A stretch of DNA of 64,000 nt from Haloferax sp046557615 (lineage in GTDB: Archaea > Halobacteriota > Halobacteria > Halobacteriales > Haloferacaceae). Under the pieces are notes generated by a model. That model was not told the DNA's origin and ran no database searches. It was given only the letters and a program-made list of their open reading frames with translations. Position numbers and translations under genes: made by a program. Positions 30,295 to 37,661 of the stretch are shown piece after piece. Where the stretch lies: positions 310,001-374,000 of the forward strand of contig NZ_JBKIII010000001.1 of assembly GCF_046557615.1 (NCBI RefSeq), in the 5' to 3' direction. Every line of letters starts with the position of its first letter. The first letter of the stretch is position 1.

Positions 30295-31269
30295 TTAGAA
30301 CAGTGCTTCAGACTCGTCGAGGACTTCGGCGGGGCCACCGACGCTCCACACGTCGGTTTCGACGCCGCAGTCGGCGATTGCTTCTTCGATGCGTTCGACG
30401 TACTCTTCGGTCGTGTTGACGTAAACGCTCGCGCCCGTGTCGGTCGAGAAGTAGACGGGGATATCCTCTTCCTTGCGGAGTTGACGAACCGTGTTGAACA
30501 CCTCGATGGTGCGTGGTTGCCAGTAGACCCATCCAGCCGGGCCGGTCATCGTGGTTGCGGCGAGCGACAGCGAGTCGTGCTCGGCGAGTTCGAAGGCGGC
30601 GTCGAAGTCGGCCTCGTAGAGTGCGTCGCGCATATCGTCTATCTGGGGGATGACGTGCGCCATCCGTGCCTGGAACATGTGGCTGTCCTCTGCCTCGGCG
30701 TGAGCCTGTTCGGTCTCCTTGTATGCGGGGACGTGCGCGGCGACGATTCGCAGGTCGTCTTCGAGGTCAGTCTCGATGCGCTCCGAGCGACAGTCGGTGT
30801 CGTTCATGCCCGAGTAGAGAATCGAGACGGCACCCGTGACGGCGCGAGCGGCGGACGCCGACCCGTGGCGGGCCACCGTCGAGATTTCGGGGTGTGTCAT
30901 GTCGAGGCCAGCCGCCTCGGTGAGTGCCGTCGCGGCGGCGGCGAATCCTGATGCCGACGACCCGAACCCGATGTTCGAGGGGAAGGAGTTCTCACTCTCG
31001 AGTCGAACTCGGTGGTCGAAGTCAGCGAGTTCACGGACTCGGTCCACAACGTCACAAATACGCTCTGCGCCGCGACCGGTGACTTCCTCGCCGCCGATGA
31101 CGTACACGTCTTCCTCTGCGTCGGGGAGGAACTCGACGGTGGTCTTCGTGTGACTCGGTGCGGTACAGACGCTGATGCTGTCGTGGTACGGCATTCGACG
31201 CTCCGAGTCTCGCATCCCGTGATACTTCACGAGGCCCTGAATTGGGTGGGCCTTGGCGGTGGCCTTCAT
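30295..31269 (-). CDS. mvaD: Phosphomevalonate/diphosphomevalonate decarboxylase
   Basis: 324 aa GHMP-fold protein starting M-K-A-T-A-K-A-H-P-I-Q-G-L-V-K-Y-H-G. The phosphate loop is S-N-I-G-F-G-S-S-A-S-G-F, and the C-terminal region has D-T-G-A-S-V-Y-V-N. Members in Halobacteria decarboxylate mevalonate 5-phosphate to isopentenyl phosphate, in an alternative mevalonate pathway with isopentenyl phosphate kinase. I call it mvaD on family grounds; which substrate this copy uses is an inference. It supplies isoprenoid precursors for the lipid enzymes encoded at 1435 and 47811. Confidence 0.9.
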   Translation of the reverse strand: MKATAKAHPIQGLVKYHGMRDSERRMPYHDSISVCTAPSHTKTTVEFLPDAEEDVYVIGGEEVTGRGAERICDVVDRVRELADFDHRVRLESENSFPSNIGFGSSASGFAAAATALTEAAGLDMTHPEISTVARHGSASAARAVTGAVSILYSGMNDTDCRSERIETDLEDDLRIVAAHVPAYKETEQAHAEAEDSHMFQARMAHVIPQIDDMRDALYEADFDAAFELAEHDSLSLAATTMTGPAGWVYWQPRTIEVFNTVRQLRKEEDIPVYFSTDTGASVYVNTTEEYVERIEEAIADCGVETDVWSVGGPAEVLDESEALF

Positions 31270-31383
31270 AGACGAAAAGCCGTCAGACTGTGGGTTAAAC
31301 GTCCCGATAGGTAACGGAACTCAGCGACGATGTCGCTGGTGCGGTGAGTTCCGGAGAGAAGTGCTCGCTCGTTGCGTGTTCGC

Positions 31384-31509
31384 TTAGTCTTCTGCGCGCT
31401 CTTCTGCGTGTCCGCGTTGCCAAACGTTCGTCACGCTCTCGCCTGCTGGTGGTGTGTGGCTCACGTCTCGCATCGTCTGTTTTGGTCGTGTTCGGTTGGT
31501 TTCGCTCAT
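31384..31509 (-). CDS. 41-aa conserved-looking small protein
   Basis: ATG 31509 to TAA 31384. The product is hydrophilic, with M-S-E-T-N-R-T-R-P-K-Q-T-M-R-D-V and V-T-N-V-W-Q-R-G-H-A-E-E-R-A-E-D. Codon use is haloarchaeal and an AT-rich promoter-like segment (ATATTATATTACG at about 31552-31564) lies upstream, divergent from the SRPBCC gene. Not recognised; intrinsically disordered by composition. Confidence 0.55.
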   Translation of the reverse strand: MSETNRTRPKQTMRDVSHTPPAGESVTNVWQRGHAEERAED

Positions 31510-31584
31510 TGTGACAACCGGTGACACGGCAGGCAATAAGGTTTTCGCGGATATTATATTACGACTTATTATCATACTAGGACT

Positions 31585-32013
31585 ATGGTCGGTGGGTACG
31601 GTGGGATACGAACGCGTCTCGAAACGACGCCCGATGGACGACGGCTCGTCGTCTCCCGTGTCATCTCGGCGTCCCCAGAGCGGTGCTGGTCGCTCGTGAC
31701 CAACGTCGAGTACTGGACTGAGTGGGGACCGAGCGTCTCGGCGGTTCGCGGAGTTTCGGGTCGTATCGAACCGGGAAGCACCGGGGAAGTCCGGGTCGCA
31801 GGCGTGTGGGTTCCATTTACTATCGAGACCTGTGAGAAACATCGCTGGACGTGGCGCGTCGCGGGGATTCCGGCGACTGGCCACCGCGTTCGGTCGTGGG
31901 GGGTCGATTCGAGTCTCGTTTCGTTCGAACTACCTGTTGCGGCGGCACCCTACGCAGTCGTCTGTGCTGTTGCACTCGAACGAATAGACCGGCTTGCACA
32001 GAGAGGAGACTGA
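31585..32013 (+). CDS. SRPBCC/START-like domain protein
   Basis: 142 aa. The pattern V-V-S-R-V-I-S-A-S-P-E-R-C-W-S-L-V-T-N-V-E-Y-W-T-E-W-G-P at the N-terminus, then G-S-T-G-E-V and R-W-T-W-R-V, is that of the SRPBCC (polyketide-cyclase/dehydrase) helix-grip fold. These bind hydrophobic ligands; the ligand here is unknown. Divergent from the 41-aa gene over a 75-bp AT-rich promoter region and convergent with the next gene. Confidence 0.8.
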   Translation: MVGGYGGIRTRLETTPDGRRLVVSRVISASPERCWSLVTNVEYWTEWGPSVSAVRGVSGRIEPGSTGEVRVAGVWVPFTIETCEKHRWTWRVAGIPATGHRVRSWGVDSSLVSFELPVAAAPYAVVCAVALERIDRLAQRGD

Positions 32014-32044
32014 AAGAAGCGAAGAGAGGAGAGACGAGCGCCAA

Positions 32045-32698
32045 CTAGAGGACGAAGACGAAGAGAGCGACGGCGACGACGAGAACGACAGCAATCGCGG
32101 CGAGCGTGAGTCCAGAACCGCCTGAAGAGTCCTGTGCCGCGGCTTCTGCCGCCGCTTCCTCTTCGTCGATTTCTTCGATTATTTCTTCGAACGCCTGTTC
32201 GTGCGGTTCGTAGTACTCGTCGATGACCCACTCGTCGAGTTCGTTCTCTTCGAGTGATTCGACGATGTCCGTGAGCGAGACGAGTTCGATGGGAACCGCC
32301 ACGTCTTCGACTGGGACGAGGAGTTCGGGTTCGAACGTCTCGGGGTCGTCGTCCTCTCCCAACTCCGAGAGCTGTTCGTCGGTTGCGAACGCGTAGGCGA
32401 GCGTCTCGGCCGCATCGTCTTCGTCTCCGGTCGTCATGAGTTTGCCAACGACGCCGCGGTCCTCACAGCGGTCGGCGAACGCCGTCACCGTGTGTTCACT
32501 AAACTCGGCGGTCGCATCGACCCAGACCACTTCGCTCGGCGCGTCCTCGCCAGCGGGCGCAGCAAAGAGGAACGTCCGACCATCTCGTTCGACGCGCTTG
32601 GTCCGCTCGCCGCGCGCGTCGTAGAGCCGCTCGATGACGGTCGTGAGGTCATCAATTTCGAGAAGTGAGACTTCGTTCTCTAACGATACGTCGCTCAT
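32045..32698 (-). CDS. Acidic tail-anchored membrane protein
   Basis: 217 aa from ATG 32698 (the extension to 32749 is a poor start). A soluble acidic domain of about 185 aa with V-S-L-L-E-I-D-D-L-T-T-V-I-E-R and V-V-W-V-D-A-T-A-E-F is followed by an Ala/Glu-rich stretch and one C-terminal helix (L-A-A-I-A-V-V-L-V-V-A-V-A). The topology is cytoplasmic with a tail anchor. I do not recognise the family. Confidence 0.78.
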   Translation of the reverse strand: MSDVSLENEVSLLEIDDLTTVIERLYDARGERTKRVERDGRTFLFAAPAGEDAPSEVVWVDATAEFSEHTVTAFADRCEDRGVVGKLMTTGDEDDAAETLAYAFATDEQLSELGEDDDPETFEPELLVPVEDVAVPIELVSLTDIVESLEENELDEWVIDEYYEPHEQAFEEIIEEIDEEEAAAEAAAQDSSGGSGLTLAAIAVVLVVAVALFVFVL

Positions 32699-32771
32699 TC
32701 GTACGGAGGAACGATGTACGGCGAGATAAATTTTCCGTGGGAGTATCAAATACGATATTTGGAAGGCCTGT

Positions 32772-33353
32772 TTACGAGGGACGGACGAGTTCGAATCGGT
32801 CGGTCAACTTCGCGTACTCACTCCCGGCGAGTCGGCCCACCGCATCTAATTTCGTCGTGTCGAGTTTGCCGTCGGTGAGAATATCGTCCGCGACGTGCGC
32901 GTGGACGACCTCCCCGAGAACGAGCGTCGAAGAACCGACTTCCATGCTGTCGTAGAGCGTACACTCGAAAGAGACTGTGGCGTCCGCGACGCGTGGGGCG
33001 TCCACGACTGTCGCATCGGCTTTCTCGATGCCGACGTGTTCGAACTCGTCTACGTCTGCCGGAACTGTCGCAGCGGTTTGGTTCATCGCTTCGACGAGGT
33101 CTTCGGTGACGATGTTGACGACGAACTCGCCGTGTTCGATGGCGTTTCGCGGGGTGTCCTTCAGCGAGTCACCGTGGCCAACGGGTGCAAAGACGAGAAC
33201 TGGTGGGTCGATGCTGGCGATGGTGAAGAAACTGTACGGCGCGAGGTTGTCGGCAGGTTCGCCGCGCGAACTCACCCACGCGATTGGGCGGGGGACGACT
33301 GCCCCCGACAAGAGCCGGTAGGGCGACCCGAAGTCGGTCGGTGACCCTTCCAT
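32772..33353 (-). CDS. Flavin reductase-like FMN-binding protein
   Basis: 193 aa, flavin-reductase/DIM6-NTAB family. It starts with S-P-Y-R-L-L-S-G-A-V-V-P-R-P-I-A-W-V-S-S and has L-A-P-Y-S-F-F-T-I-A-S, P-R-N-A and G-E-F-V-V-N-I-V. These bind FMN in a split barrel. Whether it reduces flavin for a monooxygenase partner is unknown; no such partner is adjacent. Confidence 0.9.
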   Translation of the reverse strand: MEGSPTDFGSPYRLLSGAVVPRPIAWVSSRGEPADNLAPYSFFTIASIDPPVLVFAPVGHGDSLKDTPRNAIEHGEFVVNIVTEDLVEAMNQTAATVPADVDEFEHVGIEKADATVVDAPRVADATVSFECTLYDSMEVGSSTLVLGEVVHAHVADDILTDGKLDTTKLDAVGRLAGSEYAKLTDRFELVRPS

Positions 33354-33464
33354 TAGCGACCCTCCGCGACGTTTCTGGAACGCTCTCCGTGATGCGACTC
33401 GTGAGTGGCAGATTGTGTGTGCATACTGGTGAAAGAAGGTGGGACGTGGGAAGAAAGTGTGCCG

Positions 33465-33896
33465 TTAGAAGAGGCCGACACCGAGGGCGTAGGACCACGT
33501 TCCACTGCTGAGTGCGAGGAACGTGAGCGACCCGCCGAGGATGACGACGTTCTTCAGGAAGTTCGTCATCTCACTCTGCTGTTGGTCTTCGGGGACGGCC
33601 CAGAAGTCGTGGAACAGCGGCGTGCTGACGAGCATAAAGAGCGCGACGGCACCGGCGGCGAGTGTCGGGAACGCACCGATTGCGATACCGAGGCCACCGA
33701 AGACGAGCATGCCGCCGGAGAAGACGACACCCAACCGGGGTGCAGGAAGGCCCTTCATCTCGGCGTATCCTGTCATCTGGTCAACATTCATGAAGTGGTT
33801 GAGACCCATGAAGGCGATGACGGCACCGAAGAGGACACGTGCGAGGAGGAACGCGACGTCAGCACCCGGTGCAGAAAATTGTAGTGCGACGCTCAT
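33465..33896 (-). CDS. DoxX-family membrane protein
   Basis: 143 aa with four TM helices. It has the DoxX opening L-L-A-R-V-L-F-G-A-V-I-A-F-M-G-L-N-H-F and M-K-G-L-P-A-P-R, then F-H-D-F-W. DoxX-type proteins take part in quinone-linked redox reactions or are of unknown function. It begins inside the stop of a 21-aa reading frame (33893-33958) by ATGA, so translation is probably coupled. Confidence 0.88.
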   Translation of the reverse strand: MSVALQFSAPGADVAFLLARVLFGAVIAFMGLNHFMNVDQMTGYAEMKGLPAPRLGVVFSGGMLVFGGLGIAIGAFPTLAAGAVALFMLVSTPLFHDFWAVPEDQQQSEMTNFLKNVVILGGSLTFLALSSGTWSYALGVGLF

Positions 33897-33958
33897 GCGG
33901 ACACCTCGATCGGCGTGGTGGTCTGTTGTCTGTCGGTCGTCTCAGAGTCTGCGTTCAT
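33893..33958 (-). CDS. 21-aa leader ORF coupled to doxX-like gene
   Basis: ATG 33958 to TGA 33893 encodes a hydrophilic 21-residue peptide (M-N-A-D-S-E-T-T-D-R-Q-Q-T-T-T ...). The TGA overlaps the DoxX ATG in ATGA. An AT-rich ACATATATG element is about 25-35 bp upstream (33985-33996), consistent with transcription starting at this ORF rather than at doxX. It could be a translated leader or a real micropeptide. Confidence 0.45.
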   Translation of the reverse strand: MNADSETTDRQQTTTPIEVSA

Positions 33959-34244
33959 CACGTTACCAAGTACGGAGATGAACTCACATATATGTTCGCT
34001 GGCGTACATGTTACTGGGTGGCTAGCGGTGTACCGGGTGACAGAACTGATACTACCCCACTACCAAGTAAGTCTTAAATGACTGATATAACTCCGTGGTA
34101 GTCCAATTTCGCCTGAAACTCCCGGATTTGGTATTAAGGTCGTATCATAATGGAGTGTTTTGCCGAAAGATATACCCCCTCTGACACACGATTGTAATTG
34201 GGACGTGATTGACATGATTACAAATCAAAAATTGGGGACCAGCC
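33959..34244. promoter_or_regulatory. Divergent AT-rich control region with repeated TACCAAGTA
   Basis: No gene seen. The 9-mer TACCAAGTA (itself TAC-n3-GTA) occurs at 33964-33972 and 34061-34069. TATA-like ATATATG (33987-33993), AAGATATA (34168-34175) and ATTAAGG (34133-34139) elements serve the leftward DoxX and rightward regulator genes. Confidence 0.4.
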
Positions 34245-34934
34245 ATGAGTGAAGCCTGGAACGCAGCAGGCTACATCGCAAGTTCCCGATATCGACTCGC
34301 AGTCTGCGAGTACTTAGACGATAACGGCTCTGGATTACCGTCACGTATCGCCTCCGATACGGGACTGGCACAACCCCACGTGTCGCGCGCGCTTTCTGAA
34401 CTTCGAGACAAGGAGATTGTGGAACTCCTCGTACCCGAATCGCAACAGAAGGGCCGACTCTACGGCCTGACTGAACTCGGTAGCGCTGCGCACAAGAAAG
34501 TCGCAATCGACCAACTCGGTGAGATTTCGGTCGTCGAGCGAGCGGAGTTCCCGAGTACCAACATAGTCGCCGAACTCACCGATGCCTACGGGGGTCACCT
34601 CCGAGGACTCGTCTGGTGTGAATCGGACCAGACGTGGGTACACTTCACCTCCGAAGAACTCACCGAAGACTACGACATCGACACGCTCAAGACACTGGTA
34701 TCGACGCTTACGAACGGCGAACCAATCGACAATTCCGTCGGTGACTCGCCTGCTGGCGACGTTCAGTTCGTCGCCTACGGTCTCGAAGACGCACTCGTCG
34801 TCAGAGTCCAAGTGAGTACGGAGACAGAACTCCTCGTCTCTGTCGAGTTGGACTTCGACAAATCGATCACCGAACTCGCGGCGTCGTGCCAAGACATTCT
34901 ACTTTCTGCCCCGCTCGAAGGGCGTGTTAACTAA
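34245..34934 (+). CDS. Winged-helix transcriptional regulator
   Basis: 229 aa. An N-terminal winged helix (about 15-85: R-Y-R-L-A-V-C-E-Y-L, L-A-Q-P-H-V-S-R-A-L-S-E-L, L-Y-G-L-T-E-L-G) is followed by a second domain of about 130 aa without clear family, acidic, with W-V-H-F-T-S-E-E-L. ATG follows directly on an AT-rich stretch with no strong Shine-Dalgarno. It may regulate the divergent DoxX gene or itself. A 24-bp gap separates it from the DUF429 gene, so the two may be co-transcribed. Confidence 0.8.
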   Translation: MSEAWNAAGYIASSRYRLAVCEYLDDNGSGLPSRIASDTGLAQPHVSRALSELRDKEIVELLVPESQQKGRLYGLTELGSAAHKKVAIDQLGEISVVERAEFPSTNIVAELTDAYGGHLRGLVWCESDQTWVHFTSEELTEDYDIDTLKTLVSTLTNGEPIDNSVGDSPAGDVQFVAYGLEDALVVRVQVSTETELLVSVELDFDKSITELAASCQDILLSAPLEGRVN

Positions 34935-34958
34935 GCTGGGTACCAACTGAACCCCATA

Positions 34959-35681
34959 ATGGCGCGGTCAACGGTTATGGGAGTCGATGGCTGTCGAACC
35001 GGTTGGGTGTGCGCGTGTAATACCAGTGAAGCCCTCTCCATCGAAATCACAGATTCATTTTCTGCGGTGTGGCGACTCGCTGACTCGATCGATGCCGACC
35101 GAATACTCGTCGATATGCCCATCGGCCTTCCCGAGACGGGTCGTCGAACCTGTGACTCGGTTGCCCGAGAGCTGATGGGTCCACGCGCCGCAACGGTCTT
35201 TTTCGCACCAGTTCGCGCAGTACTCGATGCCTCCTCGCACGAGCGCGCGAGCGCAATGAATAAAGAGAAAAGCGGGTACGGACTGTCGATTCAGGCGTGG
35301 AATCTCGTTCCGAAGATTCGGGAAGTCGATACCGTGTTGCAGGAGAATAGCGATGCCCGCCAACAGGTACTCGAAGCACATCCAGAACTCGCGTTTCGTG
35401 CGTTTGCAGGGGAACCGCTTTCGACATCGAAATCGAGCAAGTCAGGGCGAAAACAGCGTCTCGAACTTCTCTGTGAGGTGTTTCCGACGGGAGACCCGCG
35501 TGTAGTGTACCGTGAAACGCTGGAACGAACGTACAGAAAAGACGTCGCCCGCGACGACGTCATCGACGCACTCGCTCTCGCAGCGAGCGCGACACACCCC
35601 TTAGAATCGATTCCGACATCGCCGCCGACAGACGCGACAGGACTCCCGATGGCGATTCACGCACCGACCACTCCAAACTAA
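34959..35681 (+). CDS. DUF429 RNase H-like protein
   Basis: 240 aa starting M-A-R-S-T-V-M-G-V-D-G-C-R-T-G-W-V, the first acidic strand of the family's RNase H-like fold. Then I-L-V-D-M-P-I-G-L-P, C-D-S-V-A-R-E-L-M-G, Q-V-L-E-A-H-P-E-L-A-F and D-D-V-I-D-A-L-A-L-A follow, all standard DUF429 landmarks. The conserved acidic residues suggest metal-dependent nuclease chemistry, but activity is unproven for the family. Confidence 0.9.
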   Translation: MARSTVMGVDGCRTGWVCACNTSEALSIEITDSFSAVWRLADSIDADRILVDMPIGLPETGRRTCDSVARELMGPRAATVFFAPVRAVLDASSHERASAMNKEKSGYGLSIQAWNLVPKIREVDTVLQENSDARQQVLEAHPELAFRAFAGEPLSTSKSSKSGRKQRLELLCEVFPTGDPRVVYRETLERTYRKDVARDDVIDALALAASATHPLESIPTSPPTDATGLPMAIHAPTTPN

Positions 35682-36107
35682 GATGCACTTTCCAAACTAC
35701 ACCAATAACTAGCGGAAATTTGCGCATCATTATAATATATATCCAACAATAGTATACCGTACGTCCACTACGAGAAGACTTTTATGGATAGTGTTCAACT
35801 TATTATTCGGCGTGGTCGTTGTATCCATACTCACCGCCCAATGTACGCCCACTGCGTGACTTAGTACCAGCCAGTCAGTTAGTCAAAGTGGACGACCACG
35901 CTCGTGCCACCCGAATCCTCAACCGTGACCAACTCACCGGAGCGACAGCCACAGAGAACGAGTCAGTATTCGAGACCCTCTTTTCGACCCGGAATACTGT
36001 ATTTGTCTTTGTGTGACGTATCTCGTTCACAATTAGTGTAGTCACAGAGGGCACGAACCCATCACCACGGTGCCGTCTTCGGTTCGTGACTACCCTGAGA
36101 GGTCGTT
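35682..36107. other. 426-bp intergenic region, no supported gene
   Basis: An AT-rich TATA-like TTATAATATATAT at about 35729-35741 and several short frames without coding character are present. Just before the next gene, CACGAACC (36052-36059) pairs with GGTTCGTG (36081-36088), with a smaller CACC/GGTG hairpin in the loop. This gives a structured 5' leader ending about 20 nt before ATG 36108. Confidence 0.4.
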
Positions 36108-37658
36108 ATGAAGAGCTATGCAGCCATCCTCCTCGCCCTGTTGCTCGTGCTATCTGCGGTCCCTTTCCCGGTCGCCGCCGATACGAAAGTCCCCGTTTTC
36201 CGTGCCTACGTCGTCGACCCAGTTCTCGAACCGGGTGCTGAGACGATGGTTCGCGTCGTCGTGACGAACGACCCGACAGACCCCGAAGACGTCTCCAAGA
36301 CGGCCGAGAACGTCCGCGTTCGCCTCGACCCCGGTTCGACGCCGTTCACCGTCAAGACGGGCGACGTGTTCGTCGGGACGATGAACGACAGCGCGACCCG
36401 TGAGGTTGCCTTCCGCGTCGTCGCCCCCGCGAACGTCGAAGCAGGCGAGTACGACCTTCGGCTCAGAGTCACCTACGAGTTCGACGACGCACACCGCCGA
36501 ACCTACGACCTCGACGTGCCGGTTCGCATCGAAGAGCGCGTCCGCTTCAGTGTCGTCGATGTCGAATCTTCTGCCCCCGTCGGTGGCGATGGCACGCTCG
36601 CCATTACGGTCCAGAACACCGGCGAACTCGACGCGAAAGACGCTATCGTCGTGGTCGAATCGCAGTCGCGTGATGTGACGTTCGACAATGCACCGCGAGC
36701 GAGCCAGTTCGCGCTCGACTGGCCCGCCGGAGAGAACCAGACGTTTATCTACGACACTTCGGTCGCACAGAATGCTTCGATGCGTGGCTACGCGCTCTCG
36801 GTGACTGTTGGGTACGAAGACCCCGACGGCGCACGCCTCGAATCACCCCCGCTCGCCGCCGGGTTCGTCCCGAGCCCTGAGCAGTCCTTTAGCCTCCAAG
36901 AGGTGACGAGTACCCTCCGCGTCGGCGATAACGGAAAAATCGAGGGTGTCGTCGTCAACGACGGAACCGCCCCCGTTCGGAACGCTGTCGTTCGCATCGA
37001 AATCCCCGAAGGGACCGCCGTGGCAACCGAGACCGAGTACGCAATTGGCGACCTCGAACCCGGAGCCAGTGCGCCGTTCAGTTTCGAAGTTGAAACTGCT
37101 GCGAACGCCGACGCTGGCCCACGACAGTTCACCGCAACCGTCACCTACCGCGATGCGAGCGGCGAACGCCGAACGAGCGAAGAACTCGATATTCGCGCCG
37201 AGGTAGCCCCCGAATCGCCCGAATTCGAGATTTCCGTCGAGAACGGCACGGTCGGACCGGGCCAGACCGAGGAGATACGCGTGACTATCACCAACGACCG
37301 CGACGAGACGCTCACCGACATCTCGGCAAAGCTCTACGTCGAAGCGCCGCTCTCGTCGTCGGACTCCGAGGCGTTCATCGACGAACTCGGTCCCGGCGAG
37401 TCAGCAACCCTGGTATTCTCGGTCGATGCCGAGGGCGGCGCGCTCGAAAAGCAGTACCCCGCCGAATTGGACTTCCGGTACGAAGACGGTGCAGGTGAAA
37501 CCGTCGTCTCCGACGTGTACCGCATCCCCGTCACCATCGAGGACACCGGCGGGTCCGGCCTTCCATTCGGTCTGACGACGCCCGTTCTCGCCGTCGTCGT
37601 CCTCGTCGCGGCCGCCGGTGGTGCGGGTCTGCTCGTGTTCCGGCGACGGGAGCGATGA
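36108..37658 (+). CDS. Secreted S-layer-domain (COG1361/CARDB-like) protein
   Basis: 516 aa. Signal peptide (1-24, cleavage near V-A-A-D), then four or so Ig-like repeats of about 110-120 aa, each with strands ending in G-x-Y-x-L-x-V-x-V or R-Q-F-T-A-T-V-T-Y, and a C-terminal helix (about 490-510) followed by R-R-R-E-R. COG1361-type proteins commonly neighbour RND exporters in Halobacteria, and the RND gene starts 3 bp after this stop. It is probably the extracytoplasmic partner of that transporter. Confidence 0.82.
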   Translation: MKSYAAILLALLLVLSAVPFPVAADTKVPVFRAYVVDPVLEPGAETMVRVVVTNDPTDPEDVSKTAENVRVRLDPGSTPFTVKTGDVFVGTMNDSATREVAFRVVAPANVEAGEYDLRLRVTYEFDDAHRRTYDLDVPVRIEERVRFSVVDVESSAPVGGDGTLAITVQNTGELDAKDAIVVVESQSRDVTFDNAPRASQFALDWPAGENQTFIYDTSVAQNASMRGYALSVTVGYEDPDGARLESPPLAAGFVPSPEQSFSLQEVTSTLRVGDNGKIEGVVVNDGTAPVRNAVVRIEIPEGTAVATETEYAIGDLEPGASAPFSFEVETAANADAGPRQFTATVTYRDASGERRTSEELDIRAEVAPESPEFEISVENGTVGPGQTEEIRVTITNDRDETLTDISAKLYVEAPLSSSDSEAFIDELGPGESATLVFSVDAEGGALEKQYPAELDFRYEDGAGETVVSDVYRIPVTIEDTGGSGLPFGLTTPVLAVVVLVAAAGGAGLLVFRRRER

Positions 37659-37661
37659 GCC

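Noticed and set aside
35819..36016. 65-codon plus-strand frame in the 35.7-36.1 kb gap
   Set aside because: TTG start, no coding bias and no neighbour coupling; the region looks like promoter and leader.
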